64,000 nt of DNA from JAGVSR01 sp963825555 (lineage in GTDB: Bacteria > Pseudomonadota > Alphaproteobacteria > Rhizobiales > Hyphomicrobiaceae). The notes below the pieces were generated by a model. That model was not told the DNA's origin and searched no databases. It worked only from the letters and a program-made list of their open reading frames with translations. Both the position numbers and the translations under genes were made by a program. Shown piece by piece: positions 8,257-18,117 of this stretch (within the stretch, counting starts at the first letter, position 1; each line of letters starts with the position of its first letter). Location: positions 1 to 64,000 of the forward strand of contig CAWGTZ010000011.1 in NCBI GenBank assembly GCA_963825555.1, written 5' to 3'.

Positions 8257-9009
8257 ATGTATATGAGCGTCATTGCGCGTGAAACTGGTGCCCAGACATA
8301 TGCCGAATTGGCAGGGGCGCGCGTTGCGATTTCGGGTCTTACTTGCGCCCATGGCGTGGATCTCGCCCGGGCCTTTGCCGACAACAAGTCGCGCCTTGCG
8401 ATACAGACTGACGAACGCTCCCCCGAGATGGTCGAGATCGGTGCTCTCATCGCAGAGGCTGCTCCCGAATTGAAGTTCTACGATTCTGCGTTCGACGCAG
8501 ACAACACCCCCACGCGGTTTGCCCAGCGCGCTGCTCAGTCGTTCGGCGGGCTCGATGCCGTCATCAATCTCGTCAGCCTCACGCGTGCGGAATGCGCCGC
8601 GGCGGGCGACTTGGAGGAGATCGAGCAACTGGCCGTCTGCAAGCTGTCCGCGCTGCGCGAGGTTACGGCTGTCGCCGCCAACCGCATGGCACTGACCTGG
8701 TCGGAAGGGACCATCCTCAACGTGCTTCTGGCACCCGCCCCTCAGACCGCCCGCGAAGCGGCCGTTATCGGCATCCTCCGTACGGCGCTTGCCGCAATGA
8801 CGGCCGACTTGGCCCGCCGCTGGGCTGGCGATGTCGTCCGCATTAATGCGATCGGCCCGAAGGCGACAACGCTGGATGCATCAAGCGGCGCATGCCTCAC
8901 CTCGGAACCTGACATTGCCGCACTGGCGCTGTATCTGGCTAGTCGCAAGGGCCGCTCGTTGACTGGGCATGTGTTTGACGCCGAAGGCGTGGCGCGCCAC
9001 GGCTGCTGA
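8257..9009 (+). CDS. short-chain dehydrogenase-like protein lacking catalytic residues
   Basis: A 250-residue product with the overall order of an SDR Rossmann protein. The N-terminal nucleotide-binding strand is RVAISGLTCAHGVDLARAF, where the usual TGxxxGIG is altered, followed by GGLDAVINLVS in place of the NNAG region and DVVRINAIGPKA as the late VN-I-PG strand. The catalytic tetrad is not preserved: the Ser strand reads TILNVLLAP and the YxxxK position reads QTAREAA, so Ser, Tyr and Lys are all absent. Oxidoreductase activity is therefore unlikely and a binding or structural role is more plausible. The ATG at 8257 is preferred because AAGGAG lies upstream (8239-8244); another ATG is at 8263. 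It is followed convergently by the RND pump gene, 45 bp away. Confidence 0.75.
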   Translation: MYMSVIARETGAQTYAELAGARVAISGLTCAHGVDLARAFADNKSRLAIQTDERSPEMVEIGALIAEAAPELKFYDSAFDADNTPTRFAQRAAQSFGGLDAVINLVSLTRAECAAAGDLEEIEQLAVCKLSALREVTAVAANRMALTWSEGTILNVLLAPAPQTAREAAVIGILRTALAAMTADLARRWAGDVVRINAIGPKATTLDASSGACLTSEPDIAALALYLASRKGRSLTGHVFDAEGVARHGC

Positions 9010-9054
9010 GCCCGCTCCTGTGGTCTAGGCGTTGTCCAGCAGAGATCGGCCTGC

Positions 9055-12000
9055 TCAGACCGGGCGTTCGCCGGTGTCTGCAGCATGGGATTCCATAGCC
9101 TCGGCCCCGTCCGGCTGGGTGAGCTTGTGGCGGCCGAGATAGCTGTAGACCGTCGGTACGACGAACAGCGTCAGGATCGTCCCAACGGTCATTCCACCCA
9201 CGATCACCCAGCCGATCTGCTGCCGATTCTCCGCTCCTGCCCCCTCGGAAATCGCCAAGGGAAGGGCCCCCAGCACCATCGCTCCCGTCGTCATCAGGAT
9301 CGGCCGCAAGCGCAGGACCGCCGCATCGATGACCGCAGCCATGCGGTCGTCGCCGGCAATCTGCCTCTGATTGGCGAACTCAACGATCAGAATACCGTGC
9401 TTGGTAATGAGCCCGACGAGAGTCACCAGACCGATCTGCGAATAGACGTTCAATGTGCCGCCCGTCAGCCAGAGGGCCAGAAGTGCGCCTGTCATCGACA
9501 AAGGCACCGTGATCATGATGATTACCGGATCGCGGAAGCTTTCGAACTGGGCAGAGAGCACCAGGTAAATGAAGCAAAGCGCCAGCAGGAAAACGATTAC
9601 GAGGCTGTCGGCGGAATCGCGGAAGTCACGGCTGAGCCCATCGAGATCCGTTTGCACCGTCGCGGGCAGAACCTCCTTGGCCACCTTTTCGAGATAGTCG
9701 ATCGCCTCGCCCACCGTGGCGCCGGGGGCGAGACTGCCCTGAATTGTCACCGAGCGCAGCTGATTGAAGCGCTTCAGCTCCTTGGGCGCCACCAACTCCG
9801 CGACACTCGCCACGTTCGAGAGCTGGATCATCTCTCCACTCGGATTGCGCAGAAAGATCGTTGACAGCGCTTGCGGCGTCGAACGGTCTTCGGGCGCAAG
9901 CTGCACGAATACATCGTACTGCTCCCCATTCTGCTCGAACCGCGTCACCTGCCGCCCGCCGAGCAGCGTCTCAAGAGTCCGCCCGACAGTGGTGACATCG
10001 AGGCCGAGGTCAGCAACCTTCGCGCGGTCGATATCGACGCGGAACTCGGGCGAGTTGAGCTTGAGGTCGGTATCTAAGTTTTCCAACCCAGGAAAGTCGC
10101 GGGCACGCGCGATGAGCGTCTCTGAAAAGTCCTGCAAATCCTCATATGTTCCGGACGACTGAAGTACGAATTCGACGGGCCGCCCCGAACCACGCTGTCC
10201 GAAGGCTCCAGGCGCCTGCACGACGGCGCGAATCCCGGCAATCCGGCGCAGGTCGGGATCGATCGCTGCCGTGATCTCCTGCTGCGAGCGACTGCGCTGG
10301 CTCCAATCGAGCAGCGGGGCCACAACCAGGGATCGCGATACCTCGGGTGTGCCCGCAATCGAGAGGCGGCCCCGCACTTCGGGCACACGCTCCATGATTG
10401 CGTCGATCTCATAAACATAGCGTTCTGAATAGCTGACGGTTGCGCCTTCCGGTCCCATGCCTCGGATCCGCATGACGCCCCTGTCCTCCAGCGGAGAGAG
10501 TTCTGTCTTCAACGCTGTGAAGAGAATGCCGCTGAGGCCAGCCACAATGGCCCCTCCGAGAAGGATCAGCGGACGCAGCTTCAGGGTCCCATTCAAGATG
10601 CGGCGATACCCATTCTCGACGCCGACGAGGCCTCGTTCCATCGCAACGTAGAGCCGGCCGGGATTGGGTTGATGACGCAGAAGCTTGGCACACATCATGG
10701 GCGTCAGCGTCAGAGCCACGAAACCGGAGACGATCACGGCGCCAGCAAGCGTGAGCGCAAATTCCAGGAACAGCCGGCCGGTTTTACCCGACGCAAAGGC
10801 TATCGGGGCGTACACGGCCGCCAGCGTCATCGTCATCGCGATGACGGCAAAACCGATCTCCCGGACACCCTTTATGGCCGCGGGGATAGGGCGCATGCCC
10901 TTCTCGATATAGCGGTAGATGTTCTCCAGAACGACGATGGCATCGTCGACCACAAGGCCGATCGCAAGAACCATGGCCAGCAGTGTCAGAGTGTTCACCG
11001 TGAACCCGAACGCGGACATGAGCGCAAAGGTGGTAATGAGAGAGATCGGGATAGTGACGATCGGGATGATTGCAGCGCGCAGGGACCGCAAGAAAAGAAG
11101 GATAACGATCACTACGAGGCCGATTGCCTCGAGTATTGTCACGAAGACAGCTTTGATCGATCGGTCGATAAAGACGGAATCATCATTCCCGATGATGACC
11201 TTCAGATCGCCGGGGAGGGAGTTGTTTATGTCTGGCAGAACCGCGTTCACCGCACGGGACACATCGAGCGGATTGGCCGTCGCCTGCCGAATGACGCCAA
11301 CGGCAATAGCGGGAACGCCATCGTAGGTGCTCGTCCTCCGCTCGTCCTCGGGACCGAGTTCCACGCGCGCCACTTCGCCAAGCTTGACCTGATGCGAACC
11401 GGAGAGCTTTACGACGATATTGCTGAACTCCTCGGGTGTCGAAAGGCCCGTCTTCGCCAGAACCGAGAACTCCCGGTCAAGGCTCTCGATGCGACCCGAA
11501 GGAATCTCCGAGTTCTGGGCCCGCAATGCCGCCTCGACATCCTGGACCGTGAGATTGAAAGCCGCCAGACGTTCCCGGTCGATCCAGATGCGCATGGAAT
11601 AGCGCCGCTCGCCGTAAATCGTCACGTCAGCCACGCCAGTCAGATTCTTGAGGCGGTTCATGATGAAGCGGTCGATGTAGTCGCTGATCTCCAGCGCCCG
11701 CATCGTGCAACTCGTAAACACGAGGAACATGATCGCTTGGGCATCGGCCTCAACCTTGGCGATCACTGGTTCGGAGATCTCGTCGGGCAGCCGACCGCGC
11801 ACGCGGCTGACCCGATCGCGTACGTCGCTGGCCGCCACATCGGGGTCGATTTCGGAGCGAAAGCGGATAGTGATGCGACTGCTCTCGGAGCGGCTGGAGG
11901 ACGACAGCACGTCGATGCCCTCGATACCCGCAATCGAGTCTTCGAGGATCTGCGTAACCTGGCTCTCCATGATTGCGGCTGAGGCGCCGGGATAGTTCGT

Positions 12001-12144
12001 GGAAACCGAGACGATGGGCTCGTCAACATTCGGATACTCTCGCACCGTCAGGCGCTGAAATGAGACGACGCCTGTCAGAACAAGGATCAGGCTCATCACC
12101 GTCGCGAAAACCGGACGGCGGATGAAGAACTCAAACAAGTCCAT
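9055..12144 (-). CDS. RND multidrug efflux permease (AcrB/HAE-1 family)
   Basis: A 1029-residue inner-membrane proton-driven efflux pump. It starts MDLFEFFIRRPVFATVMS, the typical first transmembrane entry of AcrB-type proteins. It has two large periplasmic loops, and the TM4 proton-relay pair Asp400-Asp401 is visible in IGLVVDDAIVVLEN, which marks the hydrophobe/amphiphile (HAE) type rather than a metal pump. The C-terminal half repeats the topology (STIFLRNPSGE, then LAGLITKHGIL-like TM segments). Its start codon overlaps the stop of the adaptor gene by one base (TGATG), so the pair is translationally coupled. No outer-membrane channel gene is present nearby, so a TolC-like protein must be encoded elsewhere. 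The substrate cannot be inferred. Confidence 0.93.
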   Translation of the reverse strand: MDLFEFFIRRPVFATVMSLILVLTGVVSFQRLTVREYPNVDEPIVSVSTNYPGASAAIMESQVTQILEDSIAGIEGIDVLSSSSRSESSRITIRFRSEIDPDVAASDVRDRVSRVRGRLPDEISEPVIAKVEADAQAIMFLVFTSCTMRALEISDYIDRFIMNRLKNLTGVADVTIYGERRYSMRIWIDRERLAAFNLTVQDVEAALRAQNSEIPSGRIESLDREFSVLAKTGLSTPEEFSNIVVKLSGSHQVKLGEVARVELGPEDERRTSTYDGVPAIAVGVIRQATANPLDVSRAVNAVLPDINNSLPGDLKVIIGNDDSVFIDRSIKAVFVTILEAIGLVVIVILLFLRSLRAAIIPIVTIPISLITTFALMSAFGFTVNTLTLLAMVLAIGLVVDDAIVVLENIYRYIEKGMRPIPAAIKGVREIGFAVIAMTMTLAAVYAPIAFASGKTGRLFLEFALTLAGAVIVSGFVALTLTPMMCAKLLRHQPNPGRLYVAMERGLVGVENGYRRILNGTLKLRPLILLGGAIVAGLSGILFTALKTELSPLEDRGVMRIRGMGPEGATVSYSERYVYEIDAIMERVPEVRGRLSIAGTPEVSRSLVVAPLLDWSQRSRSQQEITAAIDPDLRRIAGIRAVVQAPGAFGQRGSGRPVEFVLQSSGTYEDLQDFSETLIARARDFPGLENLDTDLKLNSPEFRVDIDRAKVADLGLDVTTVGRTLETLLGGRQVTRFEQNGEQYDVFVQLAPEDRSTPQALSTIFLRNPSGEMIQLSNVASVAELVAPKELKRFNQLRSVTIQGSLAPGATVGEAIDYLEKVAKEVLPATVQTDLDGLSRDFRDSADSLVIVFLLALCFIYLVLSAQFESFRDPVIIMITVPLSMTGALLALWLTGGTLNVYSQIGLVTLVGLITKHGILIVEFANQRQIAGDDRMAAVIDAAVLRLRPILMTTGAMVLGALPLAISEGAGAENRQQIGWVIVGGMTVGTILTLFVVPTVYSYLGRHKLTQPDGAEAMESHAADTGERPV

Positions 12145-13331
12145 CAGCTGCTCCGGCCCGATTCCTTCCCCGGGCTACGCGGTGCCCCAGGGTCTGTCCC
12201 CACGATCTCAACCTCAACCCCGTTGCGCAGCTTGTGCTGCCCCGCGGTCACGACAGTATCGCCGGCAGCCAGACCCTCGAGGATTTCCACCTGCGCTTTA
12301 TCGCGCTGGCCGAGCCGCACGCGCGCCTCGACCGCCTTGCCATCCTTGACGAGATAAACGAACGCTGCGCCGGCACGTGGCAGCACGGCGCTCTCTGGAA
12401 CGACGATGGCCTGACGCTCAATGACCTCCTTGATGAGGATGCGCGCGAAGAGTCCTGGCCGCAGCAGTCTCTGAGGGTTCTCAATACGCGCCCGGACCTG
12501 CAGCGCGCGTCCATTCACGTCCACTTGCGGGTTGATGGCATAGATCGCGCCTTCGAATGTCCGCTTCGGCAGCGCATCGAGTTGCACATCTATCTTCTGT
12601 CCTACCGAGATGGCCTGCAGATACGTCTCGGGAACCCTGAAGTCGACCTTCACACGGTCGATCTTCTCAATGTTGACGATAGGCGTTCCCACGGCGACGA
12701 AAGCCCCGACGGAGACCGTTCTGACACCCGCAACGCCGTCGAAGGGTGCACGCAGAACATGCTTGTCGAGGCGGGCCTTGGCGAGGTCCAACGCTGCGCG
12801 GGCGGTCGCCAGATTGGTGACCGCCTCATCCCGGCTGCGGTCTGTAACGTTGCCGGTGCGCGAAAGCTGGCGGGCGCGCTCGTTGTTCGCTTCGGCGAGT
12901 GAAAGCCGCGCCTCCGCGTCGGTCACCTCAGCGCGAACGAGTGCATCGTCTAGACGGACGAGTACATCGCCCGCCTTCACTTCCTGACCTTCCTCGAACT
13001 CGATCGCGGATATCCCTCCCGCGATTTCGGGCGCGATCTGCACGGTTTCGTCTGACTGCAGAGAGCCGATCGCGCGCACGTCCGTTCTAGCGCGTATGGC
13101 GCGCGCCTGGGCCACTTCCACCGAGACCGCGTGGGAACGAGCCGCAGCGCCTGCCCCGCCCCCCGATGAGGAGGACGCGGGCGAAGGCAGCGCGCCTGTG
13201 ATCAAAGTCTGGAGACTTGAGATCCGCCCACCTTCACCTGGCCCGAGTCCCCACCACGTCAGAAAGGCGGCCGCTCCCAGCAAGAGGACCAGGACCACAA
13301 CCATTCCTTTTTGCTTTTTTGAACTTTTCAT
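12144..13331 (-). CDS. RND efflux periplasmic adaptor (membrane fusion protein)
   Basis: A 395-residue adaptor linking the RND permease to an outer-membrane channel. The N-terminus is a membrane anchor (KGMVVVLVLLLGAAAFLTWWG) preceded by a Lys-rich n-region. A Ser/Gly/Ala linker follows, then the barrel-sandwich lipoyl half (GSLQSDETVQIAPEIAG), an alpha-hairpin (AEARLSLAEANNERARQLS) and the second lipoyl half (APFDGVAGVRTVSVGAFV). The beta-barrel and membrane-proximal domain complete the protein. It is first in the operon with the AcrB-like permease, with which it overlaps by one base. No lipobox is seen, so anchoring is by the N-terminal helix. Confidence 0.92.
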   Translation of the reverse strand: MKSSKKQKGMVVVLVLLLGAAAFLTWWGLGPGEGGRISSLQTLITGALPSPASSSSGGGAGAAARSHAVSVEVAQARAIRARTDVRAIGSLQSDETVQIAPEIAGGISAIEFEEGQEVKAGDVLVRLDDALVRAEVTDAEARLSLAEANNERARQLSRTGNVTDRSRDEAVTNLATARAALDLAKARLDKHVLRAPFDGVAGVRTVSVGAFVAVGTPIVNIEKIDRVKVDFRVPETYLQAISVGQKIDVQLDALPKRTFEGAIYAINPQVDVNGRALQVRARIENPQRLLRPGLFARILIKEVIERQAIVVPESAVLPRAGAAFVYLVKDGKAVEARVRLGQRDKAQVEILEGLAAGDTVVTAGQHKLRNGVEVEIVGTDPGAPRSPGKESGRSS

Positions 13332-13680
13332 CTCGCCGGATCATATTGCCAGTCTGCGAACCCAATTCGACAGGGTTCCGGACATGTTGATGGCTCCACA
13401 CTCTGACTCTATGTAGCACTAACGCGCTCCTGTTCCCAATCGGTCGCGTACGGACCAGCCGTTTGGGTTGCAGGGACTGTTTGCGCACGCTCTGGAAGCG
13501 TCCGCTTGCTCATATACGTGCTAAAGGCCGTACAGACACCTCTTGTTGTAAAGCTACCGGACGGTCTGGACATCGGACCCCGGAAACGGGTGACATCGCT
13601 CCCGCACCGGATAGCGGGCACAGGCCGCAACAGGCGGTCCGGATCAGACAACGAAACCGGGTAAATCGAGTTGGAGCGCA
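13332..13680. other. 349-bp divergent intergenic region
   Basis: Lies between the adaptor gene (minus) and the MFS gene (plus). No gene was found on either strand and no regulator for the pump is encoded here. It must carry both promoters, but no operator-like repeat stands out. Confidence 0.4.
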
Positions 13681-15012
13681 ATGAACGCTGGCAAGAAACA
13701 GCGCCAAGGATTGCTGGAGCGCCTCCAGACGGACGGCAGGTTGATCTCCGCGCTAGCCCCAGTTTCGGCACTGTTACTCAGCGTTTCGATGCTGCTCATG
13801 GGCAACGGACTTCAGGGTACGCTCGTCCCCGTCCGTGGCAATCTGGAATCCTTCCTGCCCTTCGAATTGGGTCTCTTAGGTGCGGCCTACTTCATCGGCT
13901 TCACATTGGGATGCCTCCACGGACCGCTCCTTGTGCGCCGGGCCGGTCACATCCGGACCTATCTGGCCATGACTTCCGTCGCCTCGGCGGTCGCCGTGCT
14001 GCACCCTGTTTTCATCGATGCGATCGTCTGGTCAGTGCAGCGGGCCGTCACCGGTTACTGCTTCGCGGTGCTCTACATCGTGATCGAGAGCTGGCTCAAC
14101 GAGCGCGCGGACAACGAGATGCGCGGGACGGTCTTCTCGGTCTACACCATCATCAATTTGACGGTCATCACCGCCGGCCAGATGATGCTGGGGCTCGCCG
14201 ACCCCACCTCGTTCGCGCTTTTCGCGCTGTCATCCGTTCTTGTCTCCGTGGCGGCGTTGCCGGTTGCCTTCACGGTGGCCGTGTCTCCGGCAGCGGTCGA
14301 ATTCGTGCGGCCACACCTGGGCAAGCTTTATCGCATCTCGCCGGTCGGCGTTGCAGGATGCCTCGCCGTGGGGCTGGCGAACGGCTCCTTCTGGGCGCTC
14401 GGGCCGGTCTTTGCCCAGAACCTGGGTCTGAATACGGCCGGGATCGGTTTCTTCATGAGTGCAGTGGTTCTCGGAGGCGCCATCTCGCAATGGCCGCTAG
14501 GGCGTCTTTCGGATCGCATGGATCGCCGCATCGTCATCATCATCGCCGGACTCGTCGCCCTGGCCGCCGCAATCGCTTTAATGCTAATTCCCGAAAACGA
14601 CAGGATGTCGATGATTATTGCAGGCGCCGTATTCGGGGCCGGCGCCTTTCCCATCTATCCCCTTTCGGTTGCTCACGCGAACGACTACGCGGACCGTTCC
14701 GAGTTCGTCGCGGTCTCAAGCGGACTGCTGCTGGTCTTCGGTATCGGAGCCGCGGCCGGCCCCCTGCTCGCATCAGTCGTCCGCGAGGTGGCCTTGGTGC
14801 CGACGCTGTTCTTCTTCACGGCTGCCGTTCACGCGGCACTGATCGTCTACGTCGTCTGGCGCATGACACAGCGTGCGGCACCGGCCGATGAGGAAAGGAT
14901 CGAATTCGCAGATGCCGCGATTGCCGCGCAAACCGTGACGCCGTTCGACCCGCTCGCAGATGATATCGTAACCGAAGAGACGTCCGCCGGCACGCCGGAG
15001 CAGCCCTCCTGA
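13681..15012 (+). CDS. MFS transporter (12-TM, YcaD/UPF0226-like)
   Basis: A 443-residue major facilitator. It begins with a cytosolic, charged stretch of about 25 residues and then shows twelve hydrophobic segments. The first helix region (SALAPVSALLLSVSMLLMGNGLQ) and the TM2-TM3 loop motif with GPLLVRRAGHIR resemble the DHA1-like YcaD group. A second short loop (GRLSDRMDRRIV, about residue 276) is the repeated MFS A-motif between TM8 and TM9. The start is supported by GGAG five bases upstream. It is divergent from the RND operon and convergent with the SYLF gene (33 bp). The substrate is unknown; amino-acid or drug export are possibilities only. Confidence 0.85.
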   Translation: MNAGKKQRQGLLERLQTDGRLISALAPVSALLLSVSMLLMGNGLQGTLVPVRGNLESFLPFELGLLGAAYFIGFTLGCLHGPLLVRRAGHIRTYLAMTSVASAVAVLHPVFIDAIVWSVQRAVTGYCFAVLYIVIESWLNERADNEMRGTVFSVYTIINLTVITAGQMMLGLADPTSFALFALSSVLVSVAALPVAFTVAVSPAAVEFVRPHLGKLYRISPVGVAGCLAVGLANGSFWALGPVFAQNLGLNTAGIGFFMSAVVLGGAISQWPLGRLSDRMDRRIVIIIAGLVALAAAIALMLIPENDRMSMIIAGAVFGAGAFPIYPLSVAHANDYADRSEFVAVSSGLLLVFGIGAAAGPLLASVVREVALVPTLFFFTAAVHAALIVYVVWRMTQRAAPADEERIEFADAAIAAQTVTPFDPLADDIVTEETSAGTPEQPS

Positions 15013-15045
15013 CCGTCACTCGGGCGAGGTGAACAGGCAGCGTCC

Positions 15046-15594
15046 CTACTTGTTGATACGTGTGATCTTGGTGCCTTCGAGGGTCAGATTGTACATGAGG
15101 CCCTTCGGGTCCAGAATGAAACCGACGACGGGACTTACGATTTTGTTCGTATCGATCGACCCGCCGATCCCAACCGTTATTATCGCGACCGATCCATCAA
15201 CGCCGACTTTCCATCCATATGTGCTGCGGAACTGAGCGAGCGCATCGGGTGTCATAAACATGATGATTACCGATCGCGCCTGCACGCCGAGCTGGAAGCC
15301 GAACGAGGCGGATACTGTGTTGTAGTAGTCGGTCGGGCGGCCGCGCACCATAAGCGCACCCTCGCCGTACTCGCCGCCGATACCGAAGCCGGCTTTCACG
15401 ACGGACGGGAAGACAAGAATGCCATAAGACTTGTCTGCCAACTCTCGCGCCCCGCCGATCCGGTCGAAGAAGCGGTTCAGCGTTGCGCGCACATCGGCGT
15501 CGATCGCGGCAGCCGAAGCTGCATGCCCAGGGTCCGGAGCGGCCATCAGGGTAAAGATCGAAAAGGCCACCAGAACGAGTGCTTTCAACCGCAT
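15046..15594 (-). CDS. SYLF/YSC84-domain lipid-binding secreted protein
   Basis: A 182-residue exported protein of the SYLF (YSC84) family. The start at 15594 (MRLKALVLVAF) is chosen because AAGGA lies eight bases upstream and a clean signal peptide follows, cleaved around GHA-AS. Two in-frame upstream ATGs (15603, 15711) are less well placed. Family features visible are LNRFFDRIGGARELADKSYGILVFP, GFGIGGEYGEGALM, a central RSVIIMFMT segment and IITVGIGGSIDTNKIVSPVVGF. In eukaryotes the domain binds phosphoinositides; bacterial members are periplasmic or outer-membrane proteins of unclear role. It is convergent with the MFS gene. Confidence 0.88.
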   Translation of the reverse strand: MRLKALVLVAFSIFTLMAAPDPGHAASAAAIDADVRATLNRFFDRIGGARELADKSYGILVFPSVVKAGFGIGGEYGEGALMVRGRPTDYYNTVSASFGFQLGVQARSVIIMFMTPDALAQFRSTYGWKVGVDGSVAIITVGIGGSIDTNKIVSPVVGFILDPKGLMYNLTLEGTKITRINK

Positions 15595-15747
15595 CGGATC
15601 CATCCTTTGCCTTAGGAGCTGCTGGACGGGAAGCTCTGGCTGAATTGCGGCAGCACCGTGACGGTCGAGCCGGCTCGAGTTATGGCATGCCCGAGCCAAA
15701 GGCACAGTCAAACGACGACTGTCCGCATCTGATACGTGGCGTCATCC

Positions 15748-16842
15748 TCACTCCGGGTGCTTCGTTTGGGCTGAACGTACCCATACGAACTCGGCCAGAT
15801 TCTGGGAATTCACGTAGCCGACGAATTGGTCTTGTGCATTCAAAATGGCTACGGCCGGCATGCGCTTGCGTTGCAAGAGTTCGATGACCGGCTCCAGTGG
15901 GGTGTTCTCTGCGACGGCCGGGATGTCCGTGGTCATGATATCGAGGACGGGTGTCTGCCCGCCCGTGTCATTGAGCGCCGCAATCAACGCTTCGCGGGTC
16001 AGAACTCCGCGCAAGGCACCCGCGCCATCGACGACCGGAAACTCCTGCTGCGTGGTCCGCAACAACAGCGCAGCTGCCGAATCCGCATCTGCGGTTGGTG
16101 ATAGCGCTTCGAATTGCGACACCATCGCGTCGCGTGCCCGAAAGCCCCGCGTGAGATCGCGCATTTCAACGTAGCCAGCTTCGCCGCTCGCGGCGAGGAA
16201 TATGAAAAGGGCAATCAGAATCAGGAACGGATTGCCCATGAGGCCCAGGACCCCGAAAAGGATCGCCAGACCCTGGCCGAACGTCGCGGCGATCCGCGTC
16301 GCCTGCGTATGTCCGAACCGGAGCGCGAGCAAGGCTCTAAGGACGCGCCCTCCATCCATCGGAAATGCAGGAATGAGGTTGAATACGAACAGTACCAGAT
16401 TGGCGACCGCCACCTGCGCCAGGAAGCTCGGCTTGGCATCTTCGACCCGGGCGAAGCGTTCCAGATCCAGGCTGTCTCCCAAGAAAAGTATCAGAATACT
16501 TGCAATGATCAGATTGACGGCCGGCCCGGCCACCGCGACGAGTATCTCCTCGGAGGGCTTCTCCGGAATACGCTCCATCGCCGCGACGCCGCCGATGGGT
16601 AGAAGCGTCACATCGGGGGTGCGAATACCAAAGCGCCGCGCCATCAGGATGTGGCCAAACTCGTGCAATACGACACAGGCGAACAGCACGACAACGAAGA
16701 TGATGCCGGTCAGCGCCTGCTGCGGGCCACCCTCGATCCAGTGGAGCGCACCGATCCAGGCGAGAAGCAGGAAGAAAGTGGGGTGGACGCGGACGGCCGT
16801 TCCGCCGACCTCGAAAAGTTTGATGGAACCACTTGTAAACAT
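15748..16842 (-). CDS. M50 site-2 protease with tandem CBS domains
   Basis: A 364-residue intramembrane metalloprotease. The zinc motif H60-E61-F-G-H64 lies in a transmembrane helix (FACVVLHEFGHILMARR), and the third ligand region NLIPAFPMDGGRVLRALLA follows at about residue 170. At least five hydrophobic helices are visible. The C-terminal part (about 230-350) contains two CBS motifs (VVDGAGALRGVLTREALIAAL and AVAILNAQDQFVGYVN), typical of the Rip3 / SpoIVFB-like group, where CBS domains sense adenine nucleotides. The ATG at 16842 (MFTSGSIKLFEVGG) is the conserved start; an upstream in-frame ATG at 16932 is unlikely. The substrate is unknown; regulated cleavage of an anti-sigma factor is the usual role of S2P proteins. 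Confidence 0.92.
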   Translation of the reverse strand: MFTSGSIKLFEVGGTAVRVHPTFFLLLAWIGALHWIEGGPQQALTGIIFVVVLFACVVLHEFGHILMARRFGIRTPDVTLLPIGGVAAMERIPEKPSEEILVAVAGPAVNLIIASILILFLGDSLDLERFARVEDAKPSFLAQVAVANLVLFVFNLIPAFPMDGGRVLRALLALRFGHTQATRIAATFGQGLAILFGVLGLMGNPFLILIALFIFLAASGEAGYVEMRDLTRGFRARDAMVSQFEALSPTADADSAAALLLRTTQQEFPVVDGAGALRGVLTREALIAALNDTGGQTPVLDIMTTDIPAVAENTPLEPVIELLQRKRMPAVAILNAQDQFVGYVNSQNLAEFVWVRSAQTKHPE

Positions 16843-16978
16843 GGGGAAGCTTTGTCTCTTTGGTTGTCCCGCGTCAATCAGTGAGGAAGTCGGAAGCAGA
16901 CCGGCGTCAAAACAAATTCGAGCTGGACGCAAGGCCGTTATTCTTCAGCTCACGTTATTCTGGCGCATTGCCGCCGGC

Positions 16979-17812
16979 TCATGGCTCACGTAACGGCGTC
17001 TGTGCGGCTAGTCCGCGCTTCAACATCACATCCCAAGCTTCATCGACCGTATCGACGATATCGAACAGCGCCATATCCTCCGGATCGATCGTGCCCATCG
17101 CTACCAGCGCCTCGAAGTTCACGATTTTTTTCCAGTAGTCGCGGTTGAAGAGGATCACGGGCATGCGGGCGCTCTTTCGCGTCTGTTCCAGCGTCAGGAT
17201 CTCGAACATCTCGTCCATCGTCCCAAAGCCACCGGGGAAGACGGCCAGCGCATTGGCTCGCATGGCGAAGTGCATCTTGCGCATCGCGAAGTAGTGAAAG
17301 CGAAAGGTCAGATCCGGCGTCGTATACGGGTTCGGAAGTTGCTCGGTTGGCAGGACAATATTGAAACCGATGCTGGGAGCGCCGGCATCCGCCGCCCCCC
17401 GGTTGGCTGCCTCCATGATACCCGGCCCTCCCCCAGTCGTTATCACGTTCTGGCGTAGCGCTCCCTCGGATGCGAGCGCACCACCACGATGCGAAACGAT
17501 GCGGGCGAAGTCCCGCGCCACCTGATACCATGCGGAAAGATCGACTTGCTGCCTCGCCCTCTTGCGGGCCGCAGTCCCCTTCGCCGCGCGCAGCCGCTCT
17601 GCGGCAACTTCGGGCGACAGAATGCGCGAGCTTCCGAAGACGACGATCGTCGAGGCTATCTTGTACTCGATCAGAGCCAGATCGACCTTGTTGAACTCCA
17701 GAGCCAGGCGCTGTGAGCGCAGCTCGTCTTTCTGCAGAAACTCGGTATCCTCGAATGCCAACAGGAAGCTACGGGTCAGCCTGTTCTTCGACGAAGTGCG
17801 ATTGTCTGCCAT
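16979..17812 (-). CDS. LOG-family protein (TIGR00730-like, putative nucleoside-5'-monophosphate phosphoribohydrolase)
   Basis: A 277-residue Rossmann-fold protein. The two diagnostic LOG motifs are present: GGGPGIMEAANRGA and PGGFGTMDEMFEIL, which form the nucleotide and catalytic pocket in lysine-decarboxylase-like / LOG proteins. Characterised members release cytokinin-type bases or hydrolyse AMP. The N-terminal extension of about 70 residues before TIVVFGSSR places it in the larger subgroup often mislabelled as lysine decarboxylase. The start MADNRTSSKNR at 17812 is preceded by GGTGA; an upstream ATG at 17896 gives a less natural N-terminus. It is divergent from ppsA. Confidence 0.88.
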   Translation of the reverse strand: MADNRTSSKNRLTRSFLLAFEDTEFLQKDELRSQRLALEFNKVDLALIEYKIASTIVVFGSSRILSPEVAAERLRAAKGTAARKRARQQVDLSAWYQVARDFARIVSHRGGALASEGALRQNVITTGGGPGIMEAANRGAADAGAPSIGFNIVLPTEQLPNPYTTPDLTFRFHYFAMRKMHFAMRANALAVFPGGFGTMDEMFEILTLEQTRKSARMPVILFNRDYWKKIVNFEALVAMGTIDPEDMALFDIVDTVDEAWDVMLKRGLAAQTPLREP

Positions 17813-18117
17813 GGATTCACCGATGCCGGTCACGCCCGTTGCGCGCCTGCGCCACACAACCGGGTCTGCACGACTTAAGACACTATACTTTTCCATGATG
17901 TCGTAATCTCAGATCGAACCGAAGACCACAGCCGAAACTTGGGTAACGGCACCCGGCCCTCACGAGCACTCCCCGAGCACACCATTAATCCGTATTGCCC
18001 AAAGCTCTGCGCGAAGAAATCATCGCGCCATGATGCACTTGGCCGATCCGGCCCGTTGGTGCAGGATTGTCTCGATACGTCTTTCAACCGGCATGGCCCG
18101 GAGCAGAGCGAGGTATA

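Noticed and set aside
10669..11982. 437-codon plus-strand frame inside the RND permease gene
   Set aside because: It is antisense to the AcrB-like gene, is rich in Arg, His, Asp and Gly and has no known motif; it is a shadow of GC-rich codon use. The frames at 9085-9864 and 6117-7193 were rejected for the same reason.
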